A stretch of DNA of 25,612 nt from CAAGNP01 sp045595965 (GCA_045595965.1 JAZOBN010000017.1:1-25612); one strand, 5' to 3'; positions 5,841 to 15,490 are shown, numbered from the stretch's first letter. Notes: a model not told the origin generated them from the sequence alone. Program-made: numbers and translations.

Positions 5841-7268
5841 ATGAAAAAACTATCTTTTATTGTATTGGCAATTTTGTCACTTTTTGTAATAGACTCTTGC
5901 CAGAAGGATTTCGTAAATGAAACTCAGGATAATTTTATTGTTAAAGCATCTTATGAAGATGTGTTGGATAGTGATGGGACCAAAGTCAGTATCAGTGAGA
6001 GCGGTAGTACATTTTCTCTTGCCTGGGAAGCAGGAGATGTAGTAAATGTAGCCAACTTAACTAACAATGTTTATAAAGCAGATCAACCTATGGTGGGCTC
6101 TCCAGATGGGGCAAATGCAATGTTCTCAATCTCTTTGCCAAATGTTGATGGAGATGTGACAGATTATATTTTGACCTCTTCTTCATTTGTGTCAAGATCA
6201 ATATCTCAGGATAAATCGAAGAACTTCCTACGCGGAGCAATTGCTACAAGCCAGTCATACGATGCGAACAGCCTTGCTGAGTCCTCATTTCTGGTGGCAA
6301 TCAATAAAAATTGTCCTGTAGGCGATCCGGGTGAGTCATTCTCATTCAAGACTATGAACTCATTTCTCAAATTTGAGGTGACAAATGGTGATAAGGTGAA
6401 TTATCCTAAGATGTACCTTTATAATATAAAGGTGGAGACAGTGGGTGAGGAGCAGATAGCAGGTAGATTCGGTATTAATTTGCTGAGCAATACATGGAGC
6501 ACAGCCTATGGTGAAGATACTGGTATCAATGATTCTGACAAATCATCTGTAATTATGTTGAATTGTGGCAATAAGGAGATTGGTGACAGTCCGGTGGCAT
6601 TCTATGTCGCAGCTGCTTTCGGTACATACAGCAAAGGTCTAAAGGTTACCTTTACTGTGAAAGACGGTAATGACAATCTCGGTGAAGTGGTAAAATATAT
6701 CAGCAATAACACAGAGATGACCCTTCAGAGAAATGTCCTCTACAAATACCCTGCTGTGGCACTTCAGCCGCAGGCAGTAGTTGTAGATACATATACACTG
6801 ATCTCCACTATTTCAGCTATCAATACTACAGATACATACTATATGGCAGCTAAGAAAGGGGACAATTATCATATTTGGGGTGGTACGTTCAGCGGTGGAC
6901 AATTGGTAACCGGCGAATATACCTATCAAGACAACGTTTTGACCGGAACAGGTGATATGGAGGCTGTGAAGTTTGTCAGCACCGGAGTTGCCAATCAATA
7001 TAATGTTATGGTTGGAACTAAATATTTGGTTTCAGATCAAATTGCTGCTAATAAGATGGGTTTGGCAGATTCTGCACCTGCCCCATTTGTTATTTCAAAC
7101 GATGCCAGAGGTGGTATAAGGATGTTGTATGGTTTTACTGATGTAGAAACTAATTGTGTGCACCTTGCTTCAGCAGGTACTGCCTCTTCAAAATATATTC
7201 GTGGCTATCTGGGCTTGCCTACAGTAGATAAAGGAACTGAAGGAATTTATTTCTTCAAGAAGAATTAA
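5841..7268 (+). CDS. Fimbrillin-like surface lipoprotein
   Basis: A 475-residue predicted lipoprotein. The signal peptide MKKLSFIVLAILSLFVIDSC ends in a lipobox with Cys20. The mature N terminus has the pattern seen in the Bacteroidales fimbrillin/Mfa-like superfamily: an acidic stretch, a TKVSIS strand, then FSLAWEAGDVVNVAN, in which the W-x-x-GD-x-(V/I)-x-V step is the hallmark. Residues ~80-315 are beta rich. From about residue 319 (YTLIST) a second all-beta module begins, with Tyr/Gly-rich strands (TYYMAAKKGDNYHIW, KYLVSDQ) and ends at YFFKKN; I do not recognise this module. The protein is probably a cell-surface adhesin or pilus-like subunit, but no partner pilus genes are present. A terminator follows. 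Confidence 0.75.
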   Translation: MKKLSFIVLAILSLFVIDSCQKDFVNETQDNFIVKASYEDVLDSDGTKVSISESGSTFSLAWEAGDVVNVANLTNNVYKADQPMVGSPDGANAMFSISLPNVDGDVTDYILTSSSFVSRSISQDKSKNFLRGAIATSQSYDANSLAESSFLVAINKNCPVGDPGESFSFKTMNSFLKFEVTNGDKVNYPKMYLYNIKVETVGEEQIAGRFGINLLSNTWSTAYGEDTGINDSDKSSVIMLNCGNKEIGDSPVAFYVAAAFGTYSKGLKVTFTVKDGNDNLGEVVKYISNNTEMTLQRNVLYKYPAVALQPQAVVVDTYTLISTISAINTTDTYYMAAKKGDNYHIWGGTFSGGQLVTGEYTYQDNVLTGTGDMEAVKFVSTGVANQYNVMVGTKYLVSDQIAANKMGLADSAPAPFVISNDARGGIRMLYGFTDVETNCVHLASAGTASSKYIRGYLGLPTVDKGTEGIYFFKKN

Positions 7269-7292
7269 AGGATATAATTGAAATACAATTTT

Positions 7293-7326
7293 GAGGCAGT
7301 TGCAAATTTTGTGACTGCCTCTTTTT
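7293..7326 (+). terminator. Rho-independent terminator after the fimbrillin-like gene
   Basis: A perfect 8-bp stem pairs GAGGCAGT (7293-7300) with ACTGCCTC (7314-7321) around a 13-nt loop, followed by TTTTT. It lies 24 bases after the fimbrillin stop and closes the 5669-7268 operon before the pgi promoter. Confidence 0.82.
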
Positions 7327-7330
7327 ATTA

Positions 7331-7361
7331 TTGGATAGTTCCCTGCGATTTTGTAATTTCG
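7331..7361 (+). promoter_or_regulatory. Promoter of the pgi-addB-addA run
   Basis: TTG (7331-7333), 20-base spacer, TAATTTCG (7354-7361), one mismatch to TAnnTTTG. It lies between the upstream terminator and pgi, with a 48-nt gap to the ATG at 7410. Confidence 0.4.
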
Positions 7362-7409
7362 CAAGGATAATGTTGCAAATATTAATAAACTCTAAAATAT
7401 ATAATTGTT

Positions 7410-8714
7410 ATGATTAAATTGTCTTGCAATCCTTCAGCTGAGTATTTGGATAAAGCATTGAAGGCACTGGATATCCTTGATGAGGGAAATGGCCCGGGAA
7501 ACGATTTTTTGGGATGGAAAGCTCTCCCTGTATCAACACCTGAATCTCTTTTCATGGAGTGTGACCAAGTGGTCGAGAAGTGGAAAAATCTGGGTGTAGA
7601 GGTTGTTGTTGCAATCGGTATCGGCGGCTCTTATCTTGGTGCAAAGGCTACTATTGAGGCACTTTCCCACAATTTCGAATCTGCTATGCCATCAAAAGGG
7701 GCAAGGGTGGTCTTCGCCGGACACAATTTGTCGGAAGACTATCATGCTGAGCTTTTGGAGTATCTTGAAGGGAAATCTGTGGCAGCGGTTGTGATCTCAA
7801 AATCGGGTACTACAACAGAGCCTGCCCTTGCTTTCAGAATCATCAAGTCTTATATAGAATCGAAGTATGGTAAAGAGGGGGCACGTGAAAGGATTGTCGC
7901 AGTAACTGATGCTGCAAGGGGGGCTCTGAAGACTATGTCAAATGATGAAGGGTACAAGACTTTTGTTATCCCTGATGATGTGGGTGGCCGCTTCTCTGTC
8001 CTTACCCCTGTAGGCCTTATCCCTATTGCTTTGGCAGGGTATGATATCCGCGCACTTGTAAAGGGCGCTGCCGATATGGCCGCAAAATGTTATCAGCGCA
8101 ACCACGACAATATTGCAGTAAGATATGCCGCAATCCGTAACGAATTCTATGATCAGGGGAAATCTATTGAACTCCTTGTAAACTATAATCCTAAACTCCA
8201 CTCTATCAGCGAGTGGTGGAAACAGTTGTACGGAGAATCGGAGGGTAAAGAGGGGAAGGGAATTTTCCCTGCTTCAGCTACTTTTACCACTGACCTCCAC
8301 TCTCTCGGACAATATGTGCAGGATGGTCAGAGAATTTTGTTTGAGACTATGTTTTCTGTGGAGAAGACAAACAAGTCCCTGGTTATCGGGGAGGATGCCC
8401 AGAATCTTGACGGGCTGAACTATCTTGCAGGAAAACACCTCGAATACTGCAACCAGATGGCAGAGGCGGGTTCGCGTCTTTCTCATATGGATGGTGGTGT
8501 CCCTTGTATTTCGCTCTCAATGGAGAGAATCAATGAATACAACCTTGGAGAGTTGTTCTACTTCTTCGAAGTGGGTTGCGGTGTAAGTGCATATATGCTG
8601 GGTGTCAACCCTTTTGACCAGCCAGGTGTAGAGGGTTACAAGAAGAATATGTTTGCACTCCTTGGCAAACCAGGTTACGAGGCACAAGGTGAAGATTTGA
8701 GAAAGAGATTGTAG
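7410..8714 (+). CDS. pgi: Glucose-6-phosphate isomerase
   Basis: A 434-residue cytoplasmic phosphoglucose isomerase interconverting glucose 6-phosphate and fructose 6-phosphate. Visible motifs are GIGGSYLG at residues 70-77, the phosphate-binding SKSGTTTEP near 130-138, the family signature DDVGGRFS, and YGESEGKEGKG, with E276 the likely catalytic base. The length fits the short bacterial PGI class (about 430-450 residues). The start at ATG 7410 is the first in frame after the promoter. The AddB-like gene begins only 7 bp after the stop, so a metabolic gene appears to share its transcript with a DNA-repair pair. Confidence 0.96.
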   Translation: MIKLSCNPSAEYLDKALKALDILDEGNGPGNDFLGWKALPVSTPESLFMECDQVVEKWKNLGVEVVVAIGIGGSYLGAKATIEALSHNFESAMPSKGARVVFAGHNLSEDYHAELLEYLEGKSVAAVVISKSGTTTEPALAFRIIKSYIESKYGKEGARERIVAVTDAARGALKTMSNDEGYKTFVIPDDVGGRFSVLTPVGLIPIALAGYDIRALVKGAADMAAKCYQRNHDNIAVRYAAIRNEFYDQGKSIELLVNYNPKLHSISEWWKQLYGESEGKEGKGIFPASATFTTDLHSLGQYVQDGQRILFETMFSVEKTNKSLVIGEDAQNLDGLNYLAGKHLEYCNQMAEAGSRLSHMDGGVPCISLSMERINEYNLGELFYFFEVGCGVSAYMLGVNPFDQPGVEGYKKNMFALLGKPGYEAQGEDLRKRL

Positions 8715-8721
8715 TGTATCT

Positions 8722-11472
8722 ATGGCAAGGGGTTTTTTACAGCAGGTTGCAAAATTGTACCTGGAGAAAGAGGGGGAAAAGGTAACAGATTGCTGTTTTG
8801 TATTCCCCAACAGGAGATCCTCCCTCTTTTTTAAGAAATATCTGGGAGAGGAGCTGGACCAACCTCTGTTTTCGCCCACCCTTACCACAATAAATACTCT
8901 CTTTTCTGAAATTTCGGGATTGAAGGTTGCCGACAAGATCTCTTTGTTGGTGGATCTCTATTCGGAGTATAATATCTCCTCATTTGACGAATTTGTCTTT
9001 TGGGGAGATATTATTTTGAATGACTTTGACGACATCGACAAGTATATGGTCGATGCGCAGAAGTTGTTCACCAATATACAGGATCTCCACCAGCTCGATA
9101 ACGGATATGACTTCCTTTCTGATGAGCAGATTAAGGCGATAGAGTCTTTCTGGGGAACATTGAACAAATATTCTGAAGGGGAGAAGGAGCAGCAGTTCCT
9201 CTCTTTGTGGAATAACCTTTATCGGATCTATACCAATTTCAAAGAGAGACTTCTGAAGAAAGGGGAGGGGTATGAAGGGATGATATACCGTTCTGTGGCT
9301 CAGAGGGTGAAGAGTGCAGATGGCCTTCCCGATTGCCTGAAAAAATATAGAAAAATTGTCTTTGTAGGGCTCAATGCCCTCAATGAGTGTGAAAAAGAGC
9401 TTCTCTCTTTCCTTGCCAGAGAGGGGGTTGCAGATTTTTATTGGGATTTCTACGGAAAGGAGATCAAGGATGAATCGAACAAATCCTCCCTTTTCATGAA
9501 GGAGAATGTCCTGAGATTCCAATCATTGTATAAGTTGCCTGATGAGGAGATAACCGATACATTTCCCGAGAGGGAGATCAAAGTGATCGGTGTCCCCTCA
9601 ATGGTGGGGCAGGCGAAGTGTGTTTCGGGGCTTATCAGTGGCCTTGAACCGTTTGAGACCTCCATTGTCCTTCCCGATGAAAACCTCCTCTACCCTGTGA
9701 TGAATTCTATTCCGGAAGGGATAAAGGAGGTGAACGTAACGATGGGGTATTCCCTGAAAAATTCTCAGGTGGCATCGTTTATGGGGCAGATCGGCCCATT
9801 GTGGAAAAAATCGAAAGAGAGTGGCGGGGTGACCCATTTTTACCACGGAGGTGTTGTCTCTCTGCTGGAACATAAATTTATCCAGGACTGTGAAGATGTT
9901 GCACCCAGGGCGAACCGGATCAAGAGGGAGATAATTGAGGGGAATATGATATTTGTCCCTGCAACCCTCTTTGAAGGGGAGGATTTGCTGGGGCTTATTT
10001 TCTGCCAGAGACCAGAATCGATGGCAGACTATCAGATTGCCCTTCTTCAGGAGCTTCAAAAAGGACTTTCACCTCTGGATAAGGAGTTTGTCTTCGGTTA
10101 TTTCAAATGTATCAACCGTCTGAAAGGGTTCAATCTCAATATCAAGGATGATACATATTTCAGACTTCTGGACCAGCTTGTTTCGGGAATCTCAATCCCA
10201 TTCAAAGGGGAGCCCCTATCCGGACTTCAGATAATGGGACCTCTTGAGACCAGAGGACTCGATTTTGAGAATGTGATAATCCTCTCCTGCAACGAGGGGA
10301 AATTCCCATCGAAGAGTGTCAGCAGTTCGTTTATCCCATACAATCTGAGAAAGGGGTTCGGACTTCCGAATTATGAGTTCCAGGACTCTATATCTGCATA
10401 CCACTTCTATCGGAGCATCTTCCGGGCGAAGAGGGTGTATCTCCTCTATGATACGAGGACTGAAGGGGTTAGCCGTTCTGGTGAGGTGAGCAGATTTGTA
10501 AAGCAATTGAAATATCACCACGGGGCAAAAGTGGAGGAGTCGGTTGTCTCCTACACATTGGAAACTGCCCCTGAAAAGGTGGTGTCGGTCGCAAAGAGTG
10601 ACGAGATAATCAATAAGTTGCTTTCGTTGAACTACTCAGCCTCTTCAATCAATACATATATCGATTGTCCATTGAAATTTTATCTTCAGTCTGTGGAGAA
10701 GATAAAGGAGGAGGAAGAGGTGATGGAGCAGGTGGAGGCAAATGTTTTCGGAACGATGTTCCACGAAGTGATGCAGAGGATATATGAGCCTTATTGTGGG
10801 GAGATAATTTCGAAAGATATCCTGAAGCAGTGGATAAAAGATGAAAAGAGGATAGTGGGGATGATTCATGATGTTTTCCGGAAAGAGATGAAAATCAAGA
10901 ATATCGAAGGGAAAAACAAGATAATAGAGGCATTGCTGCTCCGCTATGTAAAGAGGACGCTTGAACACGATATGGCAAAAGCTCCATTTCCCTTTACGAG
11001 TGTCGAAGAGAGGTGTTTTGTGGAGAGTAAAATCGGAGAGTCGGGGAGAATAGTGAAGTTCTTCGGCATCATAGACCGCCGTGACGGTATAGATGGCAAT
11101 GATCGTGTGGTGGATTATAAAACAGGTTCTTATGCATTGGCCTATCACGATGTAAATGATATGTTTGACCTTCCATCAGAGAAGAGACCATATACCGCCC
11201 TGCAGATGATGTTGTATCTGTTCTTGCTCAAACAAAAGGGGCTGGTCAAGGATATTGACAGAGTTGAACTTTCGGTCTGCTCGTTGAAGGATCTGTTCGC
11301 TGTGGGGAAAGGGGCCTCAGTGGGGGTTTCAGCAAAGGATTACGAGTTGTTTGAAGAGAGATTGTTCCGTCTTATAGATGGAGAGATATTGAATAAAGAG
11401 CTCCCGTTTGTGGCAAAAGGGGAGGGAAAAACGTGTGAGTATTGCCCATACTCTGTAGTTTGTAACAAGTAG
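8722..11472 (+). CDS. addB: AddB-like PD-(D/E)XK nuclease of the double-strand-break repair complex
   Basis: A 916-residue protein of the AddB/RexB class, partner of the AddA-like helicase encoded next. The N terminus has a degenerate helicase fold with no Walker A lysine motif (VFPNRRSSLFFKKYL in that region), as expected for the inactive helicase subunit. A UvrD C-terminal-type motif (ETRGLDFENVIILSC, around residue 510) remains. The C-terminal nuclease has H681 in GTMFHE, D785 in GIIDRRD, and D798-Y-K800. Four cysteines, C649 and C905-x2-C908-x5-C914, match the AddB-type [4Fe-4S] staple that brackets the nuclease. It is shorter than Bacillus AddB (about 1,166 residues). It starts 7 bp after pgi and ends 4 bp before addA. 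Confidence 0.87.
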   Translation: MARGFLQQVAKLYLEKEGEKVTDCCFVFPNRRSSLFFKKYLGEELDQPLFSPTLTTINTLFSEISGLKVADKISLLVDLYSEYNISSFDEFVFWGDIILNDFDDIDKYMVDAQKLFTNIQDLHQLDNGYDFLSDEQIKAIESFWGTLNKYSEGEKEQQFLSLWNNLYRIYTNFKERLLKKGEGYEGMIYRSVAQRVKSADGLPDCLKKYRKIVFVGLNALNECEKELLSFLAREGVADFYWDFYGKEIKDESNKSSLFMKENVLRFQSLYKLPDEEITDTFPEREIKVIGVPSMVGQAKCVSGLISGLEPFETSIVLPDENLLYPVMNSIPEGIKEVNVTMGYSLKNSQVASFMGQIGPLWKKSKESGGVTHFYHGGVVSLLEHKFIQDCEDVAPRANRIKREIIEGNMIFVPATLFEGEDLLGLIFCQRPESMADYQIALLQELQKGLSPLDKEFVFGYFKCINRLKGFNLNIKDDTYFRLLDQLVSGISIPFKGEPLSGLQIMGPLETRGLDFENVIILSCNEGKFPSKSVSSSFIPYNLRKGFGLPNYEFQDSISAYHFYRSIFRAKRVYLLYDTRTEGVSRSGEVSRFVKQLKYHHGAKVEESVVSYTLETAPEKVVSVAKSDEIINKLLSLNYSASSINTYIDCPLKFYLQSVEKIKEEEEVMEQVEANVFGTMFHEVMQRIYEPYCGEIISKDILKQWIKDEKRIVGMIHDVFRKEMKIKNIEGKNKIIEALLLRYVKRTLEHDMAKAPFPFTSVEERCFVESKIGESGRIVKFFGIIDRRDGIDGNDRVVDYKTGSYALAYHDVNDMFDLPSEKRPYTALQMMLYLFLLKQKGLVKDIDRVELSVCSLKDLFAVGKGASVGVSAKDYELFEERLFRLIDGEILNKELPFVAKGEGKTCEYCPYSVVCNK

Positions 11473-11476
11473 AGTC

Positions 11477-14400
11477 ATGATTGAGGTTTGCAGAGCATCT
11501 GCCGGATCAGGCAAGACATATAAATTGACCGGAGATTATATCCTAAAACTCTTCCAGAATGGAGACAAGGATGGGTATAAACACATTCTGGCTGTGACCT
11601 TTACAAACAAGGCTACAGATGAGATGAAGCAGAGAATATTGGAGAAACTCTATTCCCTCTCAACTACAACCGAGAAAGATGAGATATATGACAATATATT
11701 CGCTTTGGAGAACCTGCAGAGGATGGGGCCACAGAGCAGAGATAAATATATCAGGGAGAGTGCCGGTAAAATTCTCATAGAGATTCTCAACGATTACAGC
11801 CAGTTCAATATCAGTACTATAGATAAGTTTTTCCAGCAGACAATGCGCTCCTTTGCAAGGGAGTTGGGCCATTTCTCTTCGTATAATGTCGAATTGGACA
11901 GTGATTCTGTCCTCTCTGAAACCCTTGATCTGATGATGGATTCGTTGAGTGAGAACAAAGGATTGCTCGATTGGATGATAAGGATGTCGATAGAGTCAAT
12001 AGAGAGGGGAGAGGGGTGGAATCCACTGCCAAAACTGATGGAACTTGGGGGGCAACTCTTCAAGGAGGCCCTGAAATTGAAGCAGAGGGAACTCGGTGTC
12101 ACCATTGCAGATAAAGGGGAGATTGAGAAGTATCGTGCGAAAATGGAGTCAATCATTACCTCATTTGAAGAAGAGAATATGAAAATAGGGGATCAGGGGT
12201 GCAGATTGATTGGGGAATCGGGATTGAGCTGTGATATGTTTTCCGGGGGGAGCCGTTCACCATTTTACCTTTTTGAAAAATGGAGCAAAGGTGATATAAA
12301 ATCCCCTACCGCCACATTCCAGAAACTTGAAAACAATGTGGAGAAGTGGTACACCAAAAGTGCCGGTGCAGAGGTTAAAAATAGAATTGAAACTCTATAC
12401 AGTTGTGGTTTGAATGATCTTGTGTCACAAGCTGTAACTCTATATTCCGAGGATTATATCCTGTACAATTCTGCCCGGATGATCTCCCGAAACCTCTTCA
12501 CGTTGGGGATTCTCGGGGATATTTACGAAGTTCTTCAGAAGTACTGCAAGGAGAAGAATATAGTGCTCCTGTCGGAGACCAATGATGTGTTGAACAAAAT
12601 CATCGATGGGAGTGACACCCCTTTCATCTATGAAAAAATGGGTGTATGGCTTGAACACTATCTGATAGATGAGTTTCAGGATACATCCAAACTCCAGTGG
12701 GCAAATATTCTCCCTTTAGTGATGGAGAGTGCCGACAAAGGACATGACAATCTGATAGTTGGGGATGTGAAGCAGAGTATATACCGCTGGAGAAATTCAG
12801 ACTGGAGCCTCTTGAATCAGAAGATCTTTGAAGATTTAAGCAAATACAACATAAAGGATGAATCTCTGGAGAAAAACTGGAGAAGTTTGAAGGAGATTGT
12901 CATTTTCAATAACGACTTTTTCCTCTCGGCCGGGGAGAAGCTTGAAGAGAGATATAGAGAGCATGTGGGGATAGAGACAAACTCGATGATTGCCAGGATT
13001 TATTCAAATTTTGAGCAGAAGGTGGCCTTGAAAAGTGAGGATCCGGGACACGTAAAGATCTCATTTGTCTCAGATGAAGAGGATAAAAAATGGAGGGATG
13101 TGAGCCTTGAGCATCTTATCGGGGATATAAAGATATTGATAGGGAATGGTTGGAGTTTTGGAGATATGGCGGTCCTTGTGAGGACAAATAAAGAGGGGAC
13201 AATGGTGGCAGAGCGTCTGTTGGATGCCGGTTACAAGATTGTTTCCGATGAATCTCTGATAATTTCAAGTTCGCAGAGTGTGCAGAAAATAGTTACTGCA
13301 CTCAAGTTTATCTCCACCCCTGATGACCCGTTGATGAAATTTGTATTTGACGGGGTTGAAATATCATCATCCGAGAAGACACTCTACAACATTTGTGAAG
13401 ATATAGCAAGGCAACTGCCACCTCAGGATAGACTTGAAGGGGCGTTCATACAAGCCTTTATGGATTGTGTTCTTGATTATACATTGACCAACGGATCTGA
13501 TATTGAGGGGTTTGTGAAATGGTGGGATGAGACAGGAAGGAAGAGGTCAATTTCTGCCCCAGAAGGTGATGATGCCATCAGAATCATTACGATACATAAA
13601 TCCAAAGGGTTGGGATTTCACGTAGTGTTTGTCCCGTTCTTCAAGGAGGAGCTATACGATGCAAGGGTTGAGGATGACGGGAAAATTTTGTGGTGCACTC
13701 CCAAGGTTCCCCCATTTGACGAGATGAAAATCTTACCGGTGGCCTCCTCTTCCGCTATGCTTGATACAATATTCGCATCAGAGTATCAGGAGGAGATTCT
13801 GTACAGTTATATAGATAAAATCAATGTGGCATATGTCGCATTTACGAGGGCCAAATCGGAACTTCTGGTATATGGCAAACTTCCCGATTTCAAGCAAGAT
13901 GGCTCATATACAAAAAGCTCAATGAGTGATATACTTTATAGCTATTGTGGAAACAGGAACGAATATGAAAAGGGTGAGTGGGTCGTAAAAAATTCGCAGA
14001 CCATAGGTGGCTGTAGTGCGGTAGATGGTGCAGATGGTGTATTTGTCTCTGAACCGATAGGAGAGCGACTTAAACTCTCCCTCTCTTCAGGTGACTTCTT
14101 CTCGATGGAGAGCAAAAGGGGAAGGGGTGTGGTGTTGCACGATATCCTATCCAAGGTGGCAACTGCATCTGATCTTGAAAGGGCAGTTGATGAGGCACTC
14201 TCGGAGGGGCTTATTGCTGTTGAGGAGCGGGATGAAGTGCTGTCAGATCTCACCCAAAGGATAAGTTCGGTAGCTGACCGGCACTGGTATGACGGGACAT
14301 ACGACTTCAAGAATGAGATAGAGATCATCCTACCTGGTGGAGAGTTCAGACGTCCAGACAGAATAATGGTCTCTGGAGAGAAAGCAATAGTGGTAGATTA

Positions 14401-14536
14401 CAAATTCGGTCAGATCAAGAAATCATCATACATCAAGCAGGTCCAGAGCTATATGACATACCTCTCCCAGATGGGCTATACCGACACCAAAGGCTATATA
14501 TGGTATCTGGAAGATAATGATGTGGCAGAGGTATAG
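11477..14536 (+). CDS. addA: AddA-like UvrD-family helicase-nuclease
   Basis: A 1019-residue superfamily-1 helicase with a C-terminal nuclease, the motor of the AddAB-type end-resection complex that loads RecA at double-strand breaks. Walker A is A7-SAGSGK13-T14, Walker B is L396-I-D398-E-FQDTS, motif III-like GDVKQSIYRWRNSD follows, motif V contains TIHKSKGLGF, and motif VI is YVAFTR791-AKSEL. The C-terminal PD-(D/E)XK nuclease has D961 and D974-Y-K976. No Fe-S cysteine cluster is evident, as expected for AddA. The gene begins 4 bp after addB. The 3' end is followed by the 72-bp hairpin repeats and a convergent gene. Confidence 0.9.
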   Translation: MIEVCRASAGSGKTYKLTGDYILKLFQNGDKDGYKHILAVTFTNKATDEMKQRILEKLYSLSTTTEKDEIYDNIFALENLQRMGPQSRDKYIRESAGKILIEILNDYSQFNISTIDKFFQQTMRSFARELGHFSSYNVELDSDSVLSETLDLMMDSLSENKGLLDWMIRMSIESIERGEGWNPLPKLMELGGQLFKEALKLKQRELGVTIADKGEIEKYRAKMESIITSFEEENMKIGDQGCRLIGESGLSCDMFSGGSRSPFYLFEKWSKGDIKSPTATFQKLENNVEKWYTKSAGAEVKNRIETLYSCGLNDLVSQAVTLYSEDYILYNSARMISRNLFTLGILGDIYEVLQKYCKEKNIVLLSETNDVLNKIIDGSDTPFIYEKMGVWLEHYLIDEFQDTSKLQWANILPLVMESADKGHDNLIVGDVKQSIYRWRNSDWSLLNQKIFEDLSKYNIKDESLEKNWRSLKEIVIFNNDFFLSAGEKLEERYREHVGIETNSMIARIYSNFEQKVALKSEDPGHVKISFVSDEEDKKWRDVSLEHLIGDIKILIGNGWSFGDMAVLVRTNKEGTMVAERLLDAGYKIVSDESLIISSSQSVQKIVTALKFISTPDDPLMKFVFDGVEISSSEKTLYNICEDIARQLPPQDRLEGAFIQAFMDCVLDYTLTNGSDIEGFVKWWDETGRKRSISAPEGDDAIRIITIHKSKGLGFHVVFVPFFKEELYDARVEDDGKILWCTPKVPPFDEMKILPVASSSAMLDTIFASEYQEEILYSYIDKINVAYVAFTRAKSELLVYGKLPDFKQDGSYTKSSMSDILYSYCGNRNEYEKGEWVVKNSQTIGGCSAVDGADGVFVSEPIGERLKLSLSSGDFFSMESKRGRGVVLHDILSKVATASDLERAVDEALSEGLIAVEERDEVLSDLTQRISSVADRHWYDGTYDFKNEIEIILPGGEFRRPDRIMVSGEKAIVVDYKFGQIKKSSYIKQVQSYMTYLSQMGYTDTKGYIWYLEDNDVAEV

Positions 14537-14540
14537 TCTA

Positions 14541-14656
14541 TGCCACGACGCAAGGAAAGTCCTGGAGAAATGTTGCGTCGTGACAGGAAATGTGCTGAAA
14601 TAGGGAAATTTCTGCCGCGACGCAATGTAATACAAAGGAAATGTTTGCGTCGTGAC
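14541..14656. repeat. Two 72-bp-spaced repeat units, each a hairpin of the motif CACGACGCAA / TTGCGTCGTG
   Basis: CACGACGCAA (14544-14553) pairs perfectly with TTGCGTCGTG (14573-14582). The same pair recurs exactly 72 bp later as CGCGACGCAA (14616-14625) and TTGCGTCGTG (14645-14654). Each unit also shares a leading TGCC and a GAAATG before the right arm; the rest has diverged. The block fills the gap between addA and the convergent PhnP-like gene. It may act as an intergenic REP-like element or as a bidirectional transcription barrier, although no T run follows the stems. Confidence 0.8.
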
Positions 14657-14689
14657 ATGGAAGGTGGCAGGAGAGGGGGGGAGAACCGG

Positions 14690-15457
14690 CTAAAAATTTA
14701 CCTTCAGCATATCGTAGGCAGGTGTGACGTTTTCGGGAAGGAAGAGTGAAAGTTCGCTGTGTTTCTCTATCTGGTGTGAGAGGTGGGTAAGGTAAGTTTT
14801 GTGTGCACCCACTTTACGGGCCACTTCCAATGCTTCATCAAGACTGAAATGGGATATGTGTTTCTCCCGTCTGATAGTGTTGATGACAAATACTGAGACA
14901 CCTTTGAATTTTTCTATCTCTTCATCGGAGATGTAGTTGGCATCGGTCAGGTAACCGAGTTTGCCAAACCTGAATCCCAGAACGGGGAGCTTGTAGTGCA
15001 TTGCCCTGACAGGGATAATCTCCACTCCATTGATTTTGAATGGTTCTGTCCCGATAGTGTGGAGTTCAAATTCGGGAACTCCGGGATATTTTTTTTCGAG
15101 AAATGCATAGGAGTACTCCATTTTCAGGGAGTCTTGTACTCGGGGTTCGCAGTAGATAGGCATGTTCTTCCCGGTGATGTAGTTGAAAGCACGGACATCA
15201 TCCAGTCCGCCGGTATGGTCCTTGTGCTGGTGGGTAAGGAGAATTCCGTCGAGAGATCTGACATCCTCCCTCAGCATTTGTTGCCTGAAATCGGGTCCGG
15301 CATCAATTAGGACTTTGATCCCTTCGTATTGGATAAGTGCAGATGTGCGGAGTCTCTTGTCTCTTGGATCTGTCGAATCACATACATCACAATGGCACCC
15401 AATCAATGGTATCCCTTGGGAGGTGCCTGTCCCTAAAAATGTAATTGAGTTTTGCAT
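14690..15457 (-). CDS. PhnP-like metallo-beta-lactamase-fold hydrolase
   Basis: A 255-residue MBL-fold metal-dependent hydrolase. The fold starts directly with ITFLGTGTSQGIPLIGC, followed by the Cys cluster GCHCDVCDS that in PhnP-type enzymes forms an extra structural zinc site. The metal motif is THQHKDHTGGLDD (HxHxDH), with later ligands in AMHYK and near the C-terminal THLSHQ. PhnP hydrolyses cyclic ribose phosphates, but there are no phosphonate genes here, so only a phosphodiesterase-like activity can be inferred. The start at ATG 15457 is the only one compatible with the fold and lies 4 nt past a TACCTTTG -7 element, implying a leaderless mRNA. Confidence 0.88.
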   Translation of the reverse strand: MQNSITFLGTGTSQGIPLIGCHCDVCDSTDPRDKRLRTSALIQYEGIKVLIDAGPDFRQQMLREDVRSLDGILLTHQHKDHTGGLDDVRAFNYITGKNMPIYCEPRVQDSLKMEYSYAFLEKKYPGVPEFELHTIGTEPFKINGVEIIPVRAMHYKLPVLGFRFGKLGYLTDANYISDEEIEKFKGVSVFVINTIRREKHISHFSLDEALEVARKVGAHKTYLTHLSHQIEKHSELSLFLPENVTPAYDMLKVNF

Positions 15458-15461
15458 GCCC

Positions 15462-15469
15462 CAAAGGTA
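15462..15469 (-). promoter_or_regulatory. -7 element for the PhnP-like gene
   Basis: CAAAGGTA on the plus strand reads TACCTTTG on the minus strand, a full TAnnTTTG match 4 nt before the ATG. It belongs to a 10-bp inverted repeat with the plus-strand element at 15491-15498. Confidence 0.5.
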
Positions 15470-15490
15470 ATGAATTTTCCATATTATTAT

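Noticed and set aside
8517..8936. 139-codon minus-strand ORF spanning the pgi-addB junction
   Set aside because: It overlaps two well-supported genes on the other strand and has no recognisable product.
14540..14749. 69-codon plus-strand ORF rich in Arg running through the 72-bp repeats
   Set aside because: The repeat period (72 bp, 24 codons) keeps the frame open by itself; the protein is low complexity, overlaps the end of the PhnP-like gene, and has no promoter.
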